A DNA stretch of 64,000 bases from Petunia secreta (Eukaryota; Streptophyta; Magnoliopsida; Solanales; Solanaceae): the NCBI GenBank assembly GCA_029990175.1, contig JARKIP010000064.1:12728001-12792000 (forward strand). The letters are read 5' to 3'. Below are positions 34,336 through 45,639 of the stretch, one piece after another. How positions within the stretch are numbered: the first letter of the stretch is position 1; each line of letters starts with the position of its first letter. Both the position numbers and the translations under genes were made by a program. Below the pieces are notes generated by a model. The model worked only from the letters and a program-made list of their open reading frames with translations, was not told the origin of the DNA and did no database searches.

Positions 34336-35720
34336 TTGAGTTTTATGGAAGAAGAAGTAGGAGTATTCAACTGAGTTTTAGAATTACCTCCCACATTGGG
34401 TGTGTACTTCTCAAACGGCTTCATCACATCTTTGCTTGCACTTGCTCCACTAGGGCCACTTGCATTTGTGAACTTGGCATTGGGAGTAGGATTTTTCCAA
34501 TCCTTTGACTTGTTCATGGAGGTAGAAGTGTTGCTTTTGTATCGGTTGGACTTCTCTTTCTCAAGCCATTGCTCGGCTTGAATAGCGGCATAAAGAACCT
34601 CTTGAAGTGAAAGATAAGCATGCAATCTCAATTGTGAAGATATACCATAGCTCAAACCATTCATGAAACGGATCACGGCTTGCTCTTCATCTTCGGTGTC
34701 CATATCCAAGGCCATTCGAGTTCTTTCAAACTCATCAAAATATTCATGCACCGTTTTGACACCTTGCTTCAACTCATAAAGTTTCTTGAGTTGCTCTTGC
34801 CGATATCTAGGAGTGATGTACTTGATACTCATGATACCCTTCAAGTCATTCCAACCCACAATCACGGGAACCCCCGCTCTTCTCCTTGATCTCTTGACGG
34901 ATTCCCACCAAGTAGATGCATAGGATTCAAAGGATGAAATAGCATAGGTACCTTTCTTCTCATCGGTCATCTCATTTGTGTCAAACAATCTTTCCATGTT
35001 TAGCACCCATTCAATGTAAGCCGCCGGATCACAATTCCCTTTAAAGGTTGGGAGATTAAGCTTCACATTATTGATGTTGGTGTTGTCACGACCCCCACGA
35101 AAAGGCTCCGGTTGGCCCCCATAGTGATCTTCATTCACACTATACTCCCTCCTCGCATTCCCTCCAACATAACCCATAGGTGGCCCTCGACCTTGGCCCC
35201 TACCTCTATCCACATTTCGACCCCAATTCATACCTCGCCTTGGTTGAAAGTGATCATCAAACCCATACATATCTTCACCATAATTGGCTTCCTCCCCTTC
35301 TTGAGCTTCATCTACTTGCTCAAGAGGTTGCACATTTCGGATGGGTCTCGGTAGTGGAATGTTTCTTGGGGGGTTATCCAAGATACGGGGAATGCCCGTT
35401 CGTTGGGTATTGCCCAACACTTGATCAAGTCTCTCTCGTTCCTCCTTTGCCCGTTGTTGATTGAGAAATTCAATGACATGGCTAACTTGCTCCGGAGTAA
35501 AGTTAGGAGTACTTGAGACTTCAACCGGGACACTCAGGTTCCCTTTCTCGGCTTGGACACTCGGGGTCCCTTTCTCCGAGGGGACATTAGAAGTCCCTTG
35601 CTCAACTAGAGCACTAGAGTTCACCCGCTCGAGGCTTTCAATCCTCAAGTGCATACTATCCAATTTGGCGAGGATAGTAGCAAGGGCACTCTTTGCAAAA
35701 TCATCTCCTTCGGAAGACAT
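34332..35720 (-). CDS. Gypsy 1 gag
   Basis: 462 residues. The N-terminal half is polar, with an RGG-like stretch (RGRGQGRGPPMG). It is followed by the retrotransposon gag domain (YIEWVLNMERLF, SYASTWWESVKR, YFDEFERTRMALD). The frame ends early in the 35-bp duplication, before the zinc knuckle. Nucleocapsid function therefore lies in the next frame. Confidence 0.85.
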   Translation of the reverse strand: MSSEGDDFAKSALATILAKLDSMHLRIESLERVNSSALVEQGTSNVPSEKGTPSVQAEKGNLSVPVEVSSTPNFTPEQVSHVIEFLNQQRAKEERERLDQVLGNTQRTGIPRILDNPPRNIPLPRPIRNVQPLEQVDEAQEGEEANYGEDMYGFDDHFQPRRGMNWGRNVDRGRGQGRGPPMGYVGGNARREYSVNEDHYGGQPEPFRGGRDNTNINNVKLNLPTFKGNCDPAAYIEWVLNMERLFDTNEMTDEKKGTYAISSFESYASTWWESVKRSRRRAGVPVIVGWNDLKGIMSIKYITPRYRQEQLKKLYELKQGVKTVHEYFDEFERTRMALDMDTEDEEQAVIRFMNGLSYGISSQLRLHAYLSLQEVLYAAIQAEQWLEKEKSNRYKSNTSTSMNKSKDWKNPTPNAKFTNASGPSGASASKDVMKPFEKYTPNVGGNSKTQLNTPTSSSIKLN

Positions 35721-36960
35721 TGTACCTACACAAGTAACAAACGTTAGAAAACAACCTCACACACTCCCTCACTTGAGATCACTCGGCTCTCTCGTATGGT
35801 GACGGTGGGTATTTCACTCGACTTGTGGTTCCAAAGCTTCACGTAGATGAATAGAAATTCCTCAACTCAACCAAACTATTCACGAGTCAAGCACACTCCA
35901 GGGTGAGTGGAGTTAATAGGACTCAATGAAAGCTAGGCACTTTGAAGTGAGGACTTGAATTCAAAAAGAGTCTAGGATTCTTCTTGGAATTCTACTCTCC
36001 AACTAATGCACGAATCACCTAAAGCAATGAAGGATTAGTGTTAATTAAGTAGAAAGATTACTTAGATCAACACTAATTAGAGGTTAGGCAACAAAGAAAC
36101 AAGTAATCCTAGAAGAAACTACCCAAAACAACCCTTCAGGATATTAGGCGGAGCGCCCAAGACTTGGGGCGGAGCGCCTCAAAAATTGATCAGTGAGGTC
36201 GGGCAGGCGGGGCGCCTGGGAACTAGGCGGAGCGCCTGGAGCAAGAACAGTTCAGGCGGAGCGCCCAAGGTCTAGGCGGGGCGCCTGGACGAAGAACAAC
36301 CTGGGTTTCCAACAACGTGTTCTTCGATTTCAACCCCACTTTTTGGTCGATTCCAACGTGTTCTTCCCAATTTCGAAGTACCCGAAGTTGTATTTTGGTA
36401 TAACTACCAAACCCCAATGATTTTCACACCCAACCAAGCAACAAACAAGGCACAATCATGATTCAAGTTTCAAGTTGGGTTTTCTCAAATTTTCAAAAGG
36501 GTCAAAAAGGTGGGTTTCGATTCTTCAAAATCAATGTTATACAACTCCGATTCACACCAAATTTGTTGCAAATGGTTCGTTTTCAAAAGTAGATCAATCC
36601 CCGGTAATCAAATCCAAAACCCCACAATCACACAAACCAAAATCAAGCAAATTCCTCAAGAACAAGGGTATGGTAGGGTTTAAGGAAAATTGGGGTTTCA
36701 ATTTTTCAAACTTCACCAATCCAAGTAATTTTGGTACCCAAACAACGGGAATTCAATCACAATCAGGAATCCATAACACCCATATCACGAATCACAAACA
36801 CCAAAAAGTTATGCCAATTTTTGAATTTTTGAAATTTTTTTGTAATTTTCTTTTTCCCAATAACTTCAACAACAAGAAAACTAAAAGAAGATACTAGGCA
36901 CGAAGAATCAAGGGTCGGGGTTCGTAAGAACGATACCCGAACCTTGCTCTGATACCAAAC
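35721..36960 (-). other. Gypsy 1 leader, with primer site and second GC-palindrome array
   Basis: The primer-binding site (complement of GCTCTGATACCA, 36946-36957) lies next to the 5' LTR and matches initiator Met-tRNA. Between 36148 and 36290 there are six more copies of the GGCGGAGCGCC-type near-palindrome found in the LTR. No convincing coding frame. Confidence 0.75.
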
Positions 36961-37712
36961 TGATAAGAATCAAAACGCGGAAAATAAAAAGGATAAGAAC
37001 GAGACGTATCTCGATCACAAGTCTCAAGTAGCAACGGAGAACTTGTTCCGTTACACCCCAAGAGGAGGTCAAGAACACCTACGCTAGGCAACTACCCTCG
37101 AGCTAACGTGAGCACGCAAGTAGAATGGTCGGGGGGGGGATTGGAATTCATCTAGATCCGCTAGAGGAAGAACAAGTCCCAAATTCAAGGTTTGTCATTC
37201 AATAAGAGTTCAACTCTTCAACACAAGTGTTTGTTTTCATCAAAAGGTAAGCTAATGAAAATAATAAGACAACTAGCTATTTATATGTGTTGTTAGACAC
37301 CCTTTGAAAGGTCTAAAATTCCCACACTTAGGCTTAGGAATTAAAGGACCACGTAGGGTCAAAATAGTCTTAACATAGCTAGGATTCACATTCTTCAGCG
37401 TTTTGGGCGGAGCGCCCAAGTTCTTCAACAGTGGGGTGGCCTAGGCAGGGCGCCCAGGCCTAGGTTTGCCCAGGCGGAGCGCCTGGCTTCTTCAGGCGGG
37501 GCGCCCAGGCCTAAGCCTCTTCAGGCGGGGCGCCTGGTTCTTCAGGCGGGGCGCCCAAGGCGCTGGACTTCTCCCCTTGTACTTTAAGCACTCGGAACGG
37601 CTTCCAATCGCTTCCCTCTTCTAGGCCCTTCCTCATCAAGTGTAGGTGTACTCCTTGGATGTCCTTGGCTTGACTCCGAGTGAAGGGTCTTGTGGGGGTT
37701 TGGGTCTTATCA
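36961..37712 (-). repeat. 5' LTR of gypsy 1 (right copy)
   Basis: 752 bp, paired with 30001-30749. It differs by several substitutions and by the number and sequence of GC-rich repeat units around 37400-37560. Confidence 0.92.
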
Positions 37713-37960
37713 TTTACTTTAATATTATTCCATAAGTGGAACACGCATACACAGTGAGGTATACTTGGGTATACAAATCTAACAGCCCGGACAATACTTT
37801 CGTGTCTGTCAGATACTACACACATGCCATCTTTAACTCCATATGCTTCACGTAGACAGTTAAAAAACCATTCCCAAGATGCATCATTTTCAGAATCAAC
37901 AACAGCGTATGCTAAAGGTAGTATGTGACCTGCATTTAAAATAACCTTCTTCATTGTCAA
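37511..37960 (-). other. Chimeric frame: MULE transposase joined to gypsy LTR tail
   Basis: The MULE transposase frame (37718-37960) runs without a stop across the insertion point into the LTR. It then reads the same TRPFTRSQAKDIQ-GAPPEE tail that ends the gypsy pol. This is an accidental in-frame fusion of 149 codons and is probably not a functional protein. Confidence 0.7.
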
Positions 37961-39452
37961 TTTATTAACATATTGAATTATTGGATATTTGTAACAGCTT
38001 GAAGTATTTTATTATAATACAAATATGTAACTTATATAGGTAAACTAAAATACAGGCTCCTTTTGAATATGTATGTACTTGTAGTTAATATTAATAGGAT
38101 ACACGATATATGCGGCGAATATTTACAGTGTGCAGGCAATCAGCATGGTACCTCCATACACACCACTCAGAAAGCTTACATCCACAACCATAACAGGCCT
38201 ACAGTGATCCCAACCATGTATAAAGGTTTTAAGTGCAATGAAAACATACAAAAAAGAATCGTCCTCTGCTTTCTTCAATTTAGTAACTGATCCTAGGTTG
38301 GCCTTATTCAATCATATAGATAACTTGGAATTTTTTCATAGGCTTGCTTTGGGTCTCCTCTTAGTAACTCTATTGCTTTTTCTTTACATCGCCAAGCTCT
38401 CATGTAGTTTAGCGTTAATCCGTATGTTTTCTTCAATTCCTTGATGATGTCTTTTGATGTGTAAACTGTTTTAGAATCAAATAACCTGTCCTTTAGTATG
38501 TTTCCAATAACATCAGAACTCACACGTCGATGAGAATTCAACCTTTCTTCTAATGGACATGTGTGTAGACTGTTGAATTTTCTTATCATAAATACTCCAG
38601 AGCCATTTAAGCTTGATGATCGTATCATCCAATTACACTGAATGTTAGCACATATAACCGAGAACCTGGGCAGTGTATTGAATTGATATGCAGTTAATAC
38701 ACACAATATATTCATAAAAAGTGCAGTTACAATAATAACACAAATGTACATATTACATATCTTTTAGTCGACGACCTATCCACTCTTGTTTCAAACTTTT
38801 GCTTCAGAATGCGTGCGGTTACAATAATAACACAAATGTACATATTGCATACCTTTTAGTCGACGACCTATCCACTCTTGTTTCAAACTTTTGCTTCAGA
38901 ATGTAGTTTTTAACAACACTTTGCAACGTCCCTTTGTCTTTATAGACTTGATTTTCTTCAATGAAGTCATGTTCTGGATTATCAATAATTCCAATGTCTT
39001 CAATATGTTCACCATCAATATCGTCTGTTCTACTTAATAATATCTTGTCGAGAACTTCAGGGATGTTTATATCATGGTTTTTATTAGGTATTTTCAATGT
39101 ATTCATATTTGAAATAATTTCATTCGAGCTTGAACCACATTCCTGACATTTCTCCTTAAAGCTGATGCATACTGGGTATTCATTCATCTTTGTATTTGTT
39201 TTTCTGCTCACTATACAGTTGAACACTCATATCATTTTTAATCGAAATTGGTTGGAAACTCTCTTCAATTTGATACTGCACATCCAGCGTGTATTTACTT
39301 GTATCGACGGACAGTTGAGAAACAAGTGCGGTCATGAACATCGTATAGGTGCTGTGTTGTTGGAGCAGAATTCCATCAGCCTTGAAGTTTACAAATTTGT
39401 ATCCTTCAATCCATTCTCCCCCATCTTGAAGTAAAACTTTAATTGGTGACAT
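37718..39452 (-). pseudogene. MURA-like MULE transposase, N-terminal and catalytic part
   Basis: From 39452 down: an N-terminal segment; the MuDR-type domain (38819-39226, KGTLQSVVKNYILKQKFE); the following domain (TSKDIIKELKKTYGLTL, RCKEKAIELLRGDP). Then comes the transposase core with the two expected aspartates (CRPVMVVDVSFLSG; MCVVSDRHESIVRAV). Damage includes a 4-base repeat of GAAT near 39180, a 92-bp tandem duplication at 38721-38903 and a frameshift near 38300. The rest of the gene continues at 28978-29995. Confidence 0.8.
38721..38903. repeat. 92-bp tandem duplication inside the MULE transposase
   Basis: Units from 38721 and 38813 are nearly identical (GTTACAATAATAACACAAAT ... CTTTTGCTTCAGAATG). 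The copy spans the end of an exon and the start of an intron, so an exon/intron boundary is duplicated. Confidence 0.85.
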
Positions 39453-39842
39453 ATTCAGTAAATATTCAAGCTAAATGATGAAAAAAAATTCAGTAATAAG
39501 AAACAACTGATCTCTGTCTCGTTGCTATATAGAACTGATATGCTTTGTATCTACCAGTTTTTTTTCGTATTAATAACCTATACTAACACGTTAGAAAAAT
39601 GCTAAAGTCATGGGAACATGACTTGTAGGCTTCCTAAAATATAGTTCTCTCTTCCTTAATTGTAGTTCTGTTAAGATTCTTTTGTCCCTTTTTACACGCA
39701 TCTTATTTAGGATTTAGGATCACCTGAACCTATTTAGTTGGATATTTTTGGCTAGCCATTTTGTATATGTTAAATGTGTCTATTAAAGTGTAAGTCTATG
39801 TTATATATTAGGCTATTTTTGAATTTTCCCTTAAAAATATAT
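39453..39842. other. Spacer, possible right end of the MULE
   Basis: No gene. The complement of 39813-39830 (AGGGAAAATTC...) resembles ends of the small elements that follow. The MULE right end may lie here but is not proven. Confidence 0.35.
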
Positions 39843-40300
39843 AAAAATTTCGTGCAGGGGCCTCTTTGGCGCGCGTTAATTGATTTGTAGCCGTCAAAAA
39901 CAAATTCGCTGAGAAATAGCCACCTCAAAGCCCCAGTATTTATACTGGGAAGCTTCAGTAAACTAACCCTAGTATAAAATACTGGGCATTTGAAAAAGTT
40001 TTGTTCAAGGCCCCAGCATTTTGTTATGGGCTTTTGTATAAAGCTTAAGTCCCATAACAAAATGCTGGGGCTGTGAACAAAACTTGTTCAAAGCCCCAGC
40101 ATTTTGTTATGGGACTGAAGCTTTATATATAAAGTCCCATAACAAAATACTTGGGCTTTGAACAAAAGTCTGGGGTATTTTTCCAACGCTAATGGAGCTT
40201 AAGTGTGCGCGCGAATTTTTGGCTATTCTTCAATGAATTTGGAAACGGTGGATAGTCCCCAATGAGCGCGTCCAAAAATGGCTAGTGATCAAAATTTCCC
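39843..40300. mobile_element. Palindrome-rich non-autonomous element, copy 1
   Basis: The ends AAAAATTTCGTGCAGGGGCC and the complement of GGCTAGTGATCAAAATTTCC are weakly inverted. The centre is built from repeated inverted arms: a perfect 21-bp pair at 40010-40030 and 40051-40071 with a 20-base loop, then another pair within 40093-40156. It is non-coding. Copy 2 follows at 40551-41155. Confidence 0.6.
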
Positions 40301-40550
40301 TAAAAAGATCAAGTTTTTGCGTGAAATAGACAGATCTGGCGCTATTGCTATAGTTTTTATCCCTTAAGAAAAGTCTTACAATAGTGGCTACCTCAAGAAA
40401 AGTTGTTAGCGATCGCCAAGAGCTCTCTTACTAGGCGAAATTTGTAAGATTTTACTTAAGAGGGTCAAATATGTGATGGGTGAAGGAAGCGTCTTATTTT
40501 TGTACATCAATTTCTACTAGTATATGGGCCTTACATGTCATAGGGGTTGT

Positions 40551-41155
40551 AAAAATTTCGCGTAGGGACCTGTTTGGCAAGCGCTAATTGATTTGTAGCT
40601 GTCAAAAAACAAAATCGCTGAGAAATATTCATCTCCGGACAAATTCTAGTATAAAATACTGGGGCTTTGTATAAGTTTTGTTCAAAGCCTCAATATTTTA
40701 TTATGGGACTTTATATAAAGCTTCAGTAAACTAACCCAGTATAAAATACGGGGGCTTTGAACAAAGCCTAGTATTTTGTTATGGGACTTTATATATAAAA
40801 CTTCAGTCCTATAACAAAATAATGTGACCTTTGTTATGGGATAAATTCCATTATTTTGTTATGAGATAAAGTCCCATAACAAAATAATGGGGCAGTGAAC
40901 AAAACTTGTTCAATGCCCCAATATTTTGTAATGAGACTAAAGCTTTATATAGAAAGCCCCATAACAAAATAATGGGGCTTTGAACAAAATTTATTTAAAG
41001 CCCCAGTATTTTGTTATGGGATTAGTCTGCGGTGTTTTCCAACGCTAATGGAGTGTAAGTGTGCGCACGAATTTTTGGCTATTTCTCAATTAATTTTGAA
41101 ACGGTGGATAAAACTCCCTGAGCACGTCCAAAAATGGCTACGCATCAAAATTTTC
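40551..41155. mobile_element. Palindrome-rich non-autonomous element, copy 2
   Basis: Starts AAAATTTCGCGTAGGGACC and ends TGGCTACGCATCAAAATTTT, like copy 1. It has the same CCCATAACAAAAT / ATTTTGTTATGGG arms repeated several times, with more divergence and extra length. Confidence 0.6.
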
Positions 41156-41226
41156 CATAGGGGTTCGGTCATTTGATGAATATTTACAATTTTATAACGC
41201 TAAACAAGGGATAACCCAAAAATTTT

Positions 41227-41760
41227 CACCGGATGCCCTCCATAAGGAGTGGTTTTGCAAAACTACCCGCGCTAAGAAATTTTTTAGTAAAATATCCTTT
41301 TTCGCCCGGAGTCACAACTTCAAGGCAAAAATCTTGTAATTCTTTGAAATTGCCGAAACTTCAAAGGCAAGTACTGTTTTGCCAATACTTCAAGTTATAT
41401 GGCGAGAATGCAGGGAAAGACTGGAAGGGCAAGTTTTGGTAATTGCCAAGACTTACGACCAAGTGCGGCAAGTATTGCCTTTTGCCACCACTTTAAGGGT
41501 AAGTGTTGGCAAATAGAGAGGGGTCAAAGGCAAGTCTTGCCCTTTGCCAAGACTTACGACCAAGTGCGGCAAGTATTGCCTTTTGCCAACACTTGAAGAG
41601 ATAAGTGTTGAAAAGCGGAGAGATATAAAGGCAAGTCTTGCCCCGACCTAAAAACTTGACAGGGGTATTTCCATCCGGATTTTTTTTAATTGAACCTTAA
41701 CGGGGAAATTTTTGCAAACATCTGTTAGCACGGGCAAAAAGGCAAACCATTTGTTCCCGT
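41227..41760. repeat. Repeat block with duplicated GGCAAGTATTGCC segments
   Basis: About 45 bases (from TGCCAAGACTTACGACC to TATTGCCTTTTGCCA) occur twice, near 41443 and 41547, with related words GGCAAGTCTTGCC around them. Non-coding. The short frames seen here are repeat artefacts. Confidence 0.6.
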
Positions 41761-41871
41761 AGCATATGTCTGCAGATCAGCCGAAATAACTAGTATTTGT
41801 AACGTTTGGATGAATAGTTACATCCACTCAAACTTCAGAAAAAAATTCTGAATTTTCAGTTCACAACCTCA

Positions 41872-41999
41872 TGTCAAGATACTGGTGTTGAAGTAAAAAA
41901 ATTGTAAATTTCAAGAAAAAAAATACTAGATTTTAAAATTTTAAGTATTTTTTTCTTAAATTCAGAATTATTCACTTCAAACTCTAACGTTTTGACATG
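41872..41999. repeat. Fold-back repeat (MITE-like)
   Basis: Inverted arms CATGTCAA ... GAAGT ... AAGAAAAAAAATACT meet AAGTATTTTTTTCTT ... CACTTC ... TGACATG around a centre near 41936. It is too degenerate to assign to a superfamily. Confidence 0.5.
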
Positions 42000-42169
42000 A
42001 TATTTTGAATTGAAATCGACCCAAAATTTTGGAGTGAGTAGTTGTGGCTAATCTAAAACTTCGCAAACAATAACTAATGCCCATTAGTATTCTAAAACCT
42101 GGCTATTGAGAATAACTTTTACCGCGGGTTTTAAGCTAGACCCAATATTCATTTTTTTTATGTGGAATG

Positions 42170-44362
42170 AATACTTTAGTGTCTGGTCTTTATTTGGTTA
42201 ACTATTTTTTGGTGGTCTTAAAAGTATAAGCACTTTTGAGCACTTTTAAAATATTTTCACTTTTACCATTTAATCACTTTTGTACAATTATTTCACCTTC
42301 ACAGTTTCTCTCTCTAGAAAACTCATCTCTCACTTCTCCTCCTTCTCTCTACTTGACCTCTGTTGACCATCGCCGGGCCGCCACCGGCCGCCACCGAAAT
42401 ATTGAAAAAATTATATCCCCATATTCGTCTTGGCCTTCTCTTTCCGTTTCTACCGTTGGTTTTTCAAAAATCACACTAAACTAGTGGAGATCTAAATTTA
42501 AACATTCAACCAAATCCTTTTTCGACGATCCTTAATCCGGTGAATAAGCTCTCTGGTCAAGAAGAAACACAAAAAACACATGGTCTCTGCTCATTAGCAA
42601 AGTACTGCAGAAGATTTCGAATTTATTGATCGAATCAGTCTCCCATGTCTATACTACTATCTGCTAGATTGGTTTGTTTTCTCTTAAGATTAAATTAATT
42701 ATTTTGCTTGTGTTTTACTTCTCTTTTTATATTTTGGTGTAATTTGGAAATTTAAAAACTTCCAGATACTAGTGCCATGATTGACTTTATTAGCACATTG
42801 CACAACCTGCAATGGTTATTGTACTCTTTTGGATGTAATTTCCCTTGCATCAACTTTTTTTAGGGTGTATATTAATAATACTTATTCTTTTACCATTAAA
42901 AATATTAATTTCTGTTACAACTTTTATTTTCAGGTATCTTTAGATGCTGATAGTACAGTCTTATCTTATGACTGATAAAGTGTACTTGGAATGAAGATTA
43001 AAGTATGCTATTAGCTATTGTCGTGTAGTAGACCGATGGCTACAGGCAAGGAGATTAATTAGGATATCCTCCTAAAGAAGGTATGGAAGATGATGTGGTC
43101 CCAGACGATCATGGCATAAAGTCAGTAACTGAAAGAAAATACCGCACAACGGTGCCAATAAGTTGATGATGTATATGTTTTATGTCTTAGGCAAAGTAAT
43201 GACAATTTGGTGTCATTTACTTGTAGAATAGATAAAGTAGTTTGGCTCACTTGTAAAGTAAATGATGCCGAATTGGCCTTATTTTATTTTTATTTTAGAT
43301 TTTTGTATATGGACAAAGTGATGACGATTTGGTGTCATTTGCTTTGAAAAATAGACATTGTAGTTTAGCTCACTTATAAGTAAATGATGTTGAATTGACC
43401 TTGTTTTATTTTTATTCTAGATTTTAGTATATTAGCAAAGTGATGACGACTTGGCGTCATTTTCTTGTAAAATAGACATAGTAGTTTGGTTCATTTGTAC
43501 GTAAATGATGCCGAAATGGCAATGTTTTATTTTTCTTTGAATTTTTGTATATGGTTAAAGTGATGACGATTTGGCATCACTTGCTTGTAAAATAGACATA
43601 ATAATTTTACTCACTTGTTAAATAAATGCAGACATATTGTCATCATTTATGTTTTCATATTTATTTTTATGGATTAATAAAGTGAAGACGATTTTGGACT
43701 CATTTGTTTAATTTACAAAATGTATTTAATATTTAAATCACATTATGAATAAATAATGACAAACTATCGTTATTTCAAAAATATATAAGTATTTAAAGGT
43801 CTTTTTTATGAATGTGTGAAGTGAGGCGATTTGGCCTCATTTCTTCACAAGACAGACACAATTATATGAATAAATGATGACAGATTGTCGTTACTTCTAA
43901 ATATATAAGCACTTGAAGGTATTTTTTGTGAATCCACAAAGTAGGACCGATTTGACATAATTTCTTCACAAAACGAACATAATTAGTTACTCATTGTTGC
44001 TTTAATTTTTGTATAAGAGAAACGACGACAATTTGACTTTATTTATTCACAAAATAGTCGTGATACACAAACGAATTGACTGCCTTGTATATAAGCAAAT
44101 AATGTAGTGAAACACGACCGCGTTGGCATTATTTTCTGCTGTATAGGAAGCAGTGGCATTTTTCGTAATTTCGGAGGTAAAAGATGCGGTGGCAGTTTTG
44201 TAATTACGGGTTCAAAAAATTGTCAGTTGTATTTTTATAACTACGGGAAGTTCTCTATTAATAAGGATATTTTTTACTTTCAGCTTCATTTAATGGTAAA
44301 GTGTTTATGTTTTTAAAACCACAAAAAATAGCTTAGCAAATCAAGACCAGGTGCTTTTTAGC
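42170..44362. mobile_element. Non-autonomous TIR element with internal tandem repeats
   Basis: The left end (CTGGTCTTTATTTGG ... CTATTTTTTGGTGG) matches the complement of the right end (CTGGTCTTGATTTGC ... CTATTTTTTGTGG) over about 50 bases. The interior has a GC-rich spot (GCCGGGCCGCCACC near 42372) and a ~120-bp tandem repeat. No coding frame. The target duplication is unresolved, so the ends are approximate. Confidence 0.6.
43190..43800. repeat. ~120-bp tandem repeat, about five units
   Basis: The phrase AAAGTGATGACGATTTGG plus TGTCATTTGCTTGTAAAATA recurs near 43196, 43316, 43437, 43557 and 43679, a spacing of 120-122. It decays further downstream. Each unit also has an AAATGATGCCGAATTGGC-like phrase. 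Confidence 0.8.
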
Positions 44363-44879
44363 TTATCTTTGTAATTCACCCCCCCCCCCACCCCAATATT
44401 TAGGTTATTTTATTTCAAGAGATTTTTACACTAGGAGACAAGCAACACTGAAAAATTATCAAAATGACCCCTATTTGCGATTCTTACCTGATATTGCATC
44501 AATTACACAAAACAGTAGCCGGCTGCTAGTTTATACACTTTTGTAAACATGTCTAAAATTGTATAAATCTATATATGTGTATGTACAATTGAATAAACCT
44601 GTATTAATTTTTAGATTTCTACAGTATTATGGATGTTTATATAAAGTTTCAGTTTTTTGGAATCTTCACACAAATAGTCAATTAAATTTATTATTTATAT
44701 CTTTTAGTTGGTATACATAGTTATGTTCATTGTATATATGAATTATACATATATTATATATTTGCCGACAATTTCTTATTCAAGAGATTGGATAAGTGGT
44801 TATGTAGATCAAGTTCTCTACACAAAAGAATTAGTTAAAGGGCTTTTTACACATATGTACAAACCTACACCCTTAAATT
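44363..44879. other. AT-rich spacer with C-run
   Basis: A run of C near 44380. No gene or defined repeat recognised. Confidence 0.45.
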
Positions 44880-45639
44880 ATAAAAAAAAATAGCAATATT
44901 TTGTAAATTACAACACATAGCAATATTTTTATAGCACATTTCATAATAAACAAGATAAATCACAATTTTCCTAACAAACCCTAACTTCAATCCCTACCCC
45001 TAAAATCCTTCCCAACTCCACTACCACCCATGCCCCAAAACCTCTGCCTCCCTTTAAACCCCCAACCCTCTCCGCCATTTTCAACCCATAACTCCACCCC
45101 AACTGGCGGCATCGCTACCACCCCACTAGGAACGGATAAAATGGACCAACAATGGTAAGTATCTCGACCGCTGCTACTGGTGATTTCACCATTGCGACTG
45201 GTGTTTCCGCCGCTGCTACTGGTGTCGTTACCCTATTCGGATGGTATATCCAATACCCCCGTCCTTTGCTTTGATCTGAGTTATGAAAAAGAATCGCTGG
45301 ATTCAACCAAATCGTCGGAGGTTTCGCCGAAAAATCAATGCCAGTCGCTCCTCCCATCTTCTCCGTTTCACTGCCGTTTTGGCCTGCTGGTGCCCCTCTG
45401 TGTCGTCTGCATTGTCTCACCGAAAATCATGTCAGATTTTGTTCGGCAACGTCTGTACGACCTCAAGTTAAGGTTTTATGGAGATTTTATTGTACTTCCT
45501 GCATCTTTGCCTTTGAGCCAATTTGGTAAAAACAAAAAAAAAAGGTATTCTTTTAGAAAGTGAGTACATATGGAGTATGTATAGATACTTATTTTTACTT
45601 TCTTTTTCATTTCGCTTGCCAAAACGATCTACAACTAGA

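Larger units (their letters stand above)
30001..37712 (-). mobile_element. Ty3/gypsy retrotransposon 1, inserted in the MULE transposase
   Basis: LTRs at 30001-30749 and 36961-37712 begin TG and end CA, and the element is flanked by TTTAC duplications. A primer site, gag, pol (protease, RT, RNase H, then integrase) and polypurine tract follow in gypsy order on the minus strand. The two LTRs differ at a dozen or so positions plus indels in a GC-rich repeat, so the insertion is not recent. No chromodomain was recognised. Confidence 0.95.
19817..39452. mobile_element. Decayed Mutator-like element carrying a Ulp1-like gene, nested
   Basis: A plus-strand DUF1985/Ulp1-type gene (19817-27685) and a minus-strand MURA-like transposase (39452 down to 28978) face each other. 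This combination is known from plant MULEs that captured a C48-type protease (Kaonashi/KI type). The terminal repeats were not resolved, so the coordinates are those of the outermost coding parts. A gypsy element (30001-37712) and a TIR element (23145-24070) have inserted. Both genes carry stops and frameshifts, so the element cannot encode full-length products as it stands. Confidence 0.75.
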
